Shown here one piece after another: positions 56,801-64,000 of a DNA stretch of 64,000 bases. The position numbers were made by a program, and so were the translations under genes. Under the pieces are notes generated by a model. The model did no database searches. It saw only the letters and a list, made by a program, of their open reading frames with translations, and was not told the DNA's origin. How positions within the stretch are numbered: the first letter of the stretch is position 1; the number at the start of each line of letters is the position of its first letter. Origin of the DNA: Dendrobium chrysotoxum (Eukaryota; Streptophyta; Magnoliopsida; Asparagales; Orchidaceae); assembly GCA_019925795.1 (NCBI GenBank), contig CM034310.1:19178764-19242763 (forward strand). The letters run 5' to 3'.

Positions 56801-58035
56801 ATTATAAGGGATTTAAGCTGTTTCAAATGGATGTTAAGAGTGCCTTTTTAAATGGGGTAATTAAAGAAGATGTTTTCGTAGAACAACCCCCAGATTTTGA
56901 GAGTTCCCAATATCCAAATCATGTCTATAAATTAAAAAAGGCCTTATATGGATTGAAACAGGCACCCAAAGCTTGGTATGAGAGGCTTAGCACATTCCTG
57001 TTAGAAAGAGAGTTTTTTAAGGGGAGCGTAGACACCACCCTTTTTCTGAGGAGATTAGGAGATGACTTACTCATTGTCCAGATCTACGTTGATGATATAA
57101 TTTTTGGATCTTCTGATAAATACTTATGTGAAGAGTTTTCTAAAACAATGAGTAAAGAGTTTGAGATGAGTATGATGGGAGAATTGTCCTACTTTTTGGG
57201 GTTTAGCATAAGGCAAACGGATGATGGAACCTTTCTCAATCAATCAAAATACACTAAGGACATTTTGAAGAAATATGAAAAGGACAAAGCCAAGCCAATC
57301 AATACTCCCATGCCCTCCTCAGTTCAGTTAGATAAGGATTCAAATGGAAAATCTGTTGATCAGAAGAAGTATAGAGGGATAATAGGTTCACTGCTTTACC
57401 TGACTGCTAGCCGACCTGATATCATGTTTAGTGTCTGTCTTTGTGCTAGGTTTCAGGCTGATCCTAAAGAGTCCCACCTGACTGCTGTTAAGAGAATTCT
57501 TAGATATCTTTTAGGAACCCCAAACCTAGGAATTTGGTACCCTAGGCACAGCACCTCTTTTGAGATCATTGTATATTCTGATTCTGACTTTGCGGGGTGT
57601 AGGGTGGATAGGAAGAGTACTTCTGGGACTTGTCAATTTATAGGACAGTCGTTAGTCTCCTGGTCCAGTAGAAAATAGAACTCAGTTGCACTTTCCACTG
57701 CTGAAGCTGAGTACATTGCCTTAGGGAGTTCTGTGGCCCAAGTTCTTTGGTTGAAGCAGCAAGTCTTGGATTTAGGAGTACCTGTTGGCACAATTTCTGT
57801 TCTATGTGATAATACTAGTGCCATCTGTATCTCTAAGAATCCAATCCAACATTCTAGGACCAAATACATTGACATTAGGCAACACTTCATTAGGGACCAT
57901 ATTATAAAAGGGGATATTGAGCTACACCACGTAGCAACTGAAAATCAGCTGGCTGACATATTCACTAAACCACTGGCCTTTGACTCATTCAGCATTTTGA
58001 GAACCAGATTAGGAGTGATTGATATAAATGCTTGA
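53884..58035 (+). pseudogene. copia gag-pol polyprotein with one in-frame stop
   Basis: One frame runs from ATG 53884 to TGA 58033-58035 (1383 codons), broken only by TAG at 57676-57678. Parts, by residue: Gag core 1-280; zinc knuckle CFECRKPGHIKVDC near 290; gag/pol junction EEVCSH near 367, where G has its intron; protease WYLDSGCSRHMTGD near 380; integrase HHCC site near 512 and core D, D, E (DLFGP, HSDHGGEF, NGVAERKNRTL) from 574; reverse transcriptase QMDVKSAFLNG and YVDDIIFGS (1068); RNase H YSDSDFAGC ... STAEAEYIALGS. Everything before the stop is open, so capsid, protease, integrase and reverse transcriptase could be made unless other substitutions impair them. RNase H would be truncated without stop-codon readthrough. 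Confidence 0.92.
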
Positions 58036-59519
58036 TTCTGATGACTGCTGATTTATGATTGTTATGATTGGTATTATGATTTCTGTTAGTTAGTTTTTTG
58101 TATTCTGTTTTTTGATTTCTGTTAGTTAGTTTTTGTATTATGATTTCTGATTTCTGTTAGTTAGTTTTGGTTTGATTATTTGCTTTCAGTTGATTTTATT
58201 TCTTCTGCTGATTTCTGTGTTATCCTTTTTGTTAGTTTGATTTGAGTATTTACTTTGCTATGATTTTCTACCTGTTTTTATTTATTTACGGGTTCATATC
58301 TTGCACTTACTATTTTATGCTTTTCAAGATCTGATCACCGCTCACTACTTCTGGTGATCTGAATTTTTGACTGGGAGTTTTTACCTTATTTTGGTTTGGA
58401 AGCTGATAAGCAGTGATTGACTTCGCTGAATCTGTTAAAGGGAAGAAACATTGATAATTGTTTCTCTTCCTCTAACTCCTTTACTGGTGTGTAGTTTCTT
58501 TTGAATAAAAATCCTTTTCAAAATTAAAATGTTAGTTTTTGAAATAGAGATTATTTTATCTTCCTACAGTAATCTGCCTCATATCAATAGTATTTTTCAA
58601 AGTCTTGAGTCATTAGTTTGATTTTCTAAACCAAGTGATTGCATTTATCATATGTTGTATGGATTTTGTTTTGTGAATCGTTCTTCCTTACTGCGGAGAG
58701 TCATCTCCTATGTCTGGAAGATAATCTCACAGCTGAGACTCTTTAATGATTATGAAAAGGAGAAAGCTTATAAAAGATGCGCAGTGCGCCAGATAATTTA
58801 AAAAAGAGGCATAAAATGAGCCCAACACTGAAAAGATGCGAAATTGCCAAATTGGATACACAAAGTGTATCAAAAATCAAAAGATGCGCAAAGCGCCAAC
58901 CAATTTGAAAAAGAGGCACAAAATGAGCCCAAAACAAGCTTTCTTTCCTTTCAGATTGTTAAATGTCTTAGAGAAATCTGTGCGCCACTTAATATTTTCA
59001 AAAGCTTGAGTTTTGAAAATCCCGATTTCTGATTTTTTACTTTGTAACACTATTATATCAGATGTTTTTCTGGAACGAGGCTTGAAAGGATTTCTTTTCA
59101 AATCTAATGTCTTTTATTCTGAATCAGATTTTTGTTTTGAAAGAGGTTTGCATCGATAAGGTGCCCGGGGTCAGAGTTACGAAAGTTGATTATTTCCAAC
59201 CTTTTCTGGATTTCAGCGCTGTCAATCATCCTGTCATTGGTTTTTGAATCTAAAATCAAGGAAAAATTCTGATTTTCCTATTTTGTAGTTTGTTCTATGT
59301 ATGTTTTATTTTATGTTTTATTTCCGTGTTATGTTTTTCGCTCCTCCTTTTTTGTGATGTCAAAAGGGGGAGTCAGTTGTAGTCGTGTCTGTTTCTATTT
59401 TCTGAGTCATGCTTCATGTATTGTTTTAGCTGTTAAATGAAAATTTACAAAATGTTTGTTTGTTAGATCTCCTAGTTTACTTTTATTTTCAGACTACTTT
59501 ACAAATGTTTGCCATCATC
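58036..59519 (+). other. 3' non-coding region of copia element J (ORF3 deleted)
   Basis: The region contains a short tandem repeat ('gatttctgttagttagtttt', 58080-58165), a direct repeat of the 'aaaatgagcccaa' type (58770-58935), and a second purine tract 'caaaagggggagtcag' near 59359. Around 59275 the sequence jumps from the counterpart of about 35272 in element G to that of about 33384, so ORF3 and its dyad array are missing. The junction has a short 'tttc' overlap and no GT-AG ends. Confidence 0.75.
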
Positions 59520-59533
59520 AAAAAGGGGGAGAT
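59520..59533 (+). other. polypurine tract of copia element J
   Basis: AAAAAGGGGGAGAT lies directly before the 3' LTR. Confidence 0.92.
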
Positions 59534-61257
59534 TGTTGCAAATCTAGTTTTGATGATGACAAACATGTTTCCAATGTATTTTGCTTGGCTAATCTGTTTC
59601 AGGCACAAAAGACCGCGAGCCACTCAAGCCAACTCAAGATCGGGTCCAAGTGTGTCAAATGTATGATTTTTCTTTTTATTGAGTCAATTGTAATGTAACT
59701 GATTCCCTAGCTAAGTAACCTTGCACACAAACACTCAGGGAGAGAGATTGAGTGAATTAGAGTTTCTATTAAAAATTTGTTCAGATCGTCCTGGACGATA
59801 TCCACATCGTCCTGGATGATCCAGTTAAAACAGAAACCCTAATTAGGGAGACTAAGTTAAGAGGGTCTGATTGAGCCGATCGTCCTGGACGATCTACGGA
59901 TCGTACGGGACGATATTCCCAAATCAGAAATTCTCAGCCGCCAGATCAAGTTAGGCAAGTTCTTATTTTTAGATACTTGGTCTGATCGTCCCGGACGATC
60001 CAGTACAATCATGCCTAATTTAATCTGGTAATTAAGGAAAGCAATTTATTTTTGGTTGATACGATCATATCGTCCCGGACGATCGCAGGATCGTCCCGGA
60101 CGATCTTGATCGTCTAGTGCATTTAAGCTGTTTGTCCAGAACTATGTACAGGACGATTTGGGGCCTTTTTGAACTAATCGTACCGGACGATGACCCTATC
60201 GTCCGGGACGATCAAGTCATTTTTTGGTCGTCCAGCAAAGATTTCTCTGGACGACCCGAACTGTCTTCTGGACGATTTCCCTCAATTTGAACTAATCGTC
60301 CCGGACGATCGCAGGATCGTACGGGACAATATGAACAACTTTTTCTACTGATCATCCAGAAGAGCCAGATCGTCCAGGCAAAAATAGCTGAATTTGAACT
60401 GATCGTACAGGACGATCTACCGATCGTCCTGGACGATCTTGGCCGACCAGTTGAGATTTAGGGCAAATTTTAAGCCCTCCTTTAAAAGAACTTTTTCCAA
60501 TTTTTGGAAAAATCTTTTGCTGCCTTCCTTCCCTGAGAAACCCTAGAGAGAGAGAGAGTTGGGAGAGAGAGAGAAGATCTTGTGAGGGGGAGTTAGTGAG
60601 GGATTCACTAAGGTTGCTCCGAGCACGGATCAGAGTCGTCTTCTCCGCTCGTCGTCTTTCATCTAGTCAGTGTTCGTCATGGGAGGATCGTTCGCAAGAA
60701 GATCCGGGGTTCTCTGCCCGCTTCAGGTGGAAGCGAAAGGAGTTCGTGGGTTCTCTGCCTGCTTCAGGAGGAAGCGAAAGGAGTTCGTAGGTTCTCTGCC
60801 TGCTTCAGGAGGAAGCGAAAGGAGTTCGAAGGTTCTCTGCCTGCTTCAGGAGGAAGCGAAAGGAGGTCGGGTTCTCTGCCTCACCGTGTGGTGAAAAGGA
60901 GATTTTTGTACAGGCTTCTCCGCCTTGCTGTGGGAGCAAAAGGAGAGACACTTCTGTTTAGTGCAATACCCGGAGGGGAGGCTCCGGGGAGTGGACGTAG
61001 GTCAAGTTGACCGAACCACTATAAAATCTGGTTTGCTTTTCTGATTCAATTCTGCACTTTAATTTTTCCTGATATTAACTGCTTAGGTGAATATCTGTGG
61101 TTGATCTTTTTATCGTTGTTTTAATTCGTTTTTGCTGCACGTTATAAAAAGATTTTCATAGTTATTGTGAAATTTTTAAATAACCAATTCACCCCCCCCC
61201 CTCTTGGTTAGCCTCGGGACTAGTTCACTAGGGCTTAACATCCCTATCAAACTTTCA
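59534..61257 (+). repeat. 3' LTR of copia element J
   Basis: It is 1724 bp, TGTTGCAAAT...CTTTCA. Its dyad array spans 59785-60437, with one dyad fewer than the 5' LTR; the 41-bp tandem array is at 60709-60872. It differs from the 5' LTR by one 21-bp deletion at a dyad pair (about 59995), a C-run of 10 instead of 13, and scattered single-base changes. Confidence 0.95.
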
Positions 61258-61262
61258 CGTCC
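61258..61262 (+). repeat. target-site duplication of copia element J, right
   Basis: CGTCC is identical to 52076-52080. Confidence 0.93.
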
Positions 61263-62595
61263 AGTATCGTCAAGCCTTGTATCCCACAGATTTGTCTTCT
61301 CTTGATCAGACCCTCACAGTGTTCTCAGTTGAGAAAGAGTCAGATTTGAGAGTACCATTTATAGAATATTTGAAGCATGGTAGGCTTCCAAATGATAGAT
61401 CCCTTGCTGCTAAGGTCAAAAAGAGGGCTCTATCATTTACTTATGTGGATGACACCCTATATTAATGCTATTTTGACCAAATGTGATTGCGTTACGTCAA
61501 AAATGAGGAGGCTCTCAAGGTCATGGGTGAGATACACGAAGGTCTTTGAGGTGCTCATCAGTCCGGACCAAAAATGAAAGGTAGAATTAAACACCTTGGT
61601 TACTATTCGCCGACCATGATTCATGATTATATGGAGCACGCTAGAAAGTGCCACCAGTGCCAAATTCATAACACGGTGATCCATCAACCTCCTAATCCGT
61701 TGCACCATACTGTATCATCTTGGCCATTTGAGGGCTGGGGCATATATGCAGTGGGTCCTATCAACCCTCCTTCCTCTAAGGGTCATAAGTTTATTTTAAC
61801 ATCCACTGATTACTTCTCTAAGTGGATGGAAGCTGTACCACTTAAGGAAGTTAATCAGAAGATGTGATGTGTTTCTTTTGTGGTCACATTGTGTACCATT
61901 TTGGTGTTCCGCATCATATCATTTTTTATAATGGCTCGTCATTTAGAAGCACCAAGATTGTTAGATTTACTCGTCGTCATAACATTAATTGGCGATACTC
62001 TTTGATTTATTATCCTAAAGCCAATGGCTTGGCATAAGTATTTAATAAAACTCTCATGCAACTAATAAGGAAGATCCTGGTTACAAATAAGCGAGAATGG
62101 CATGATAGATTACCCGAGGTATTATGGGCTTATAGGACTACGTATCGTACTCCTACTCAGTCTACCCCATATGCTTTGGCCTTCGGGGTTGAAGTAATCC
62201 TCCCACTGGAGGTCGAGCTCCCCTCGTTATGTGTGGCAGTCAGCCACAATCTTTCTCATGAAGATAATACCCGACTACGGTTGGAAGAGCTTGATAGTTT
62301 AGAAGAGCTTCATTTGCAAGCTTATCAGAACCTCAAATTATTCCAAGCTCGTATGGCCCGATCACACGATCGCCTTGTCTGACCCCATATTTTTTGGGTG
62401 GGTGAGTTAGTCCTTATTTTGTGTAGGCTTATCATTTCGTACCGTCGTCGAAGTGATAAGTTCGAGCTTATTTGGGAAGGCCCCTTTGGTGTAGAGCAAG
62501 TTTATGAAGGTGGTGCCTATCTACTCGTTGATGTAAATGACATTCATCCTATGCCTATCATCAATGGTCAGTACTTAAAAAAATACTATGCTTGA
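61263..62595 (+). pseudogene. Tat-like gypsy pol (integrase), second part
   Basis: This continues the gypsy frame from 52080: QYRQALYPTDLSSLDQTLTV, an open stretch to about 61460, a frameshift, then the integrase zinc site (HARKCHQCQIH near 61640) and core (SWPFEGWGIYAVGPINPPSS, FILTSTDYFSKWMEAVPL), further stops, and the C-terminal region (RTTYRTPTQSTPYALAFGVE; YRRRSDKFELIWEGPFGVEQ; GQYLKKYYA). The final TGA is near 62593. Several stops and shifts make it non-functional. Confidence 0.88.
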
Positions 62596-64000
62596 GTCTT
62601 GCACATCACAGGGGGAGTCTCCCTACCACCTGTAAATATTCCCCTATATATGTACCCCCTTTAAGGGAGCTTCTTTACTTTTTGATAGTTTGTATGGCCA
62701 CGACGATTTATCCTCTACTACACGATATTTATTACGAAGAGTAAGAGGCTGTCTTCTAAGGTGATACACTGATACACAATAGGGATGTTTGTGCTTATGT
62801 TTGTGCAGACCGATCACATTGGTGTTAGCGCATAGAACCTTTGATCCATCTTCCCCTTGCGAGGACTTAGTTCTCCAGTTTCACTTGGTACCCCCGAGTG
62901 TGGCCTGGATTATCAAAACTAATGTGTAATGTTACTTGTAACTTCTCTTGTCCTCCTAGTGCAAACCATAAAATACATATATAATCAAAACTCTATGGTT
63001 TACCTAGCTTGGTCTAGACTTATAGAATTCATGTATCTTTGAGTTCTCCATAAGTTCTAGTTCTCCAGTTTCACTTATAACCCCAAGTGTGGTTTGGAAT
63101 ATCAAAACCATTAGCTTAGATCCCTAAGGGGATGCGATATTGGGTCCATACCACATTACATTAGTCAGAAATGGTAATGTTGATCCACTATCTCGATATA
63201 AATCTCACTCATATATCGAGTCTATTATGATTGTGCTCCCCAGTTCATTCATATTAGTTGAATGTGGCCTGGGTTAATAAAGCCAGTGTTTCACTCTCTA
63301 CAAGATCCTGTTTACTCTCTCTCTCTTCGCAGTTTTATTCATGTGGTGAATCTGGCCTGGGTTATCAAAGCTAATCCTAGGTCCCTCTCTTTGTGTTCTA
63401 ATCATTAGAGGATATCTCATACTATGAGTAGCTTATAGATACGATAAATGTTCCCTCTACTGTGTGTTACCTTTGACAGTACGGGATACACTTAATCTAT
63501 GATTGTGAACAAATAAAAATACATGCAAAATTAAAAAATATTGATGAAATAAAAAGAGGGAAGCTCTTAGCAGAGCAAAACGGGTTGCCCTTGTCTCAGG
63601 TGGAACCCGACAATACTCTCTAAGAGCTCAAATTCCCCAAGCTTTTTCTTTTCCTCTCCTTCGAAGGGTTTAATTAATCGCTTCAAGGAGGATCTTACAC
63701 TCATGTTCTTATGATCCTTTATGATCATGATAGACTTTGCTAGTGATGTGACACACCTTATTCTAGATGTTAACATTACGTCCCTGAGAGCTTTGATTTT
63801 CTAAGCAGAAGATCAACTCCCTAGTTTATTTTAGCAATCTACTTCTTCATCCCTACCGTGGTCTCAGCTGCTGGAGTAATTTTATGAATGTAGTAGTATT
63901 TTTTCCACCTCTCACAGGGTCCCACCAGTCAGGGTGGGTGTTACTACTGTTATATTTGATGTTTATTAATCTTATTCGTAAGTCATTATCCTCGATGGCG
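62596..64000 (+). other. gypsy 3' UTR with degenerate repeats, to window end
   Basis: A purine-rich 'cacagggggagtctcc' at about 62606 follows the pol stop. Four diverged units of the type 'tctccagtttcactt...agtgtggcctgg(a/g)ttatcaaa' occur near 62872, 63060, 63237 and 63328, with irregular spacing. No LTR start was found, and it may lie beyond the window. A 69-codon minus-strand frame at 63567-63776 has no known domain and is not called. Confidence 0.5.

Larger units (their letters stand above)
52081..61257 (+). mobile_element. young complete Ty1/copia element J, intron-less and ORF3-less
   Basis: This 9.2-kb plus-strand element has a perfect 5-bp target duplication, LTRs of 1748 and 1724 bp, the initiator-Met primer site, a near-intact gag-pol frame and a polypurine tract. 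The LTRs differ in length only by 21 bp (one dyad repeat) and 3 C residues in a C-run, plus scattered substitutions, so insertion is recent. Relative to element G it lacks the 722-bp GT-AG segment and about 1.9 kb containing ORF3 and its dyads. It interrupts a gypsy pol gene. It is the best-preserved copy in the window. Confidence 0.95.

Noticed and set aside
59260..59290. ORF3 absence in element J as a second spliced intron
   Set aside because: The counterpart in G does not begin with GT at the junction, and the boundary has only a short 'tttc' overlap, so it is a deletion.

Overview
The window is nuclear DNA of a flowering plant: it is AT-rich and consists mostly of plant-type retrotransposons (Ty1/copia with an initiator-Met tRNA primer site, Ty3/gypsy Tat/Ogre-like with two RNase H regions, L1-type and RTE-type LINEs, a tRNA-derived SINE, MITE-like elements) around a single convincing host gene, an intronless F-box gene. 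The species cannot be named from the sequence. No rRNA, tRNA, CRISPR array or bacterial feature was seen. Layout: 1-2153 is the 5' end of a minus-strand copia element (A). It lies against a decayed LINE (2154-4800) that is split by a minus-strand solo LTR (2465-4147). 5092-9360 is a LINE with a 5' inversion, flanked by a 16-bp target duplication. 9828-10118 is an RTE-type 3' end. 10119-14121 is non-coding and holds a SINE, AT microsatellites and a MITE-like element. 14122-15309 (minus) is the F-box gene. 15811-16202 is a hAT-like fragment. 16203-25022 is an old, left-truncated minus-strand copia (D). 25023-30828 is a decayed Tat-like gypsy with a 115-bp tandem array in its 3' region. 30829-48917 is a second Tat-like gypsy, broken by a complete minus-strand copia (G, 31478-43109, TSD GGAAG) and by a hAT-like MITE (48224-48784). 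48918-49930 is unassigned. 49931 to the window end is a third Tat-like gypsy, broken by a complete plus-strand copia (J, 52081-61257, TSD CGTCC). Copia copies A, the solo LTR, D, G and J belong to one family with unusually large LTRs (about 1.6-1.75 kb). Comparing the copies gives the main results. (1) G and D carry a 722- and 695-bp segment with GT...AG ends between gag and pro-pol. J lacks exactly that segment, and its gag-pol is fused in one frame, as if J had been copied from a spliced RNA. Unspliced RNA would give Gag with a coiled-coil tail; spliced RNA would give Gag-Pol. (2) The LTR U3 regions carry arrays of a 15-bp dyad, ATCGTCCNGGACGAT, in pairs. The two dyads of a pair start 21 bp apart (two DNA helical turns) in every one of the seven pairs measured in one LTR of G and one LTR of J, and pairs recur about every 105 bp. 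(3) The same paired dyads lie upstream of a canonical TATA box in front of a third ORF (ORF3) of G. J has lost ORF3 together with that internal array but keeps the LTR dyads. This suggests a self-encoded regulatory circuit, which is an inference only.
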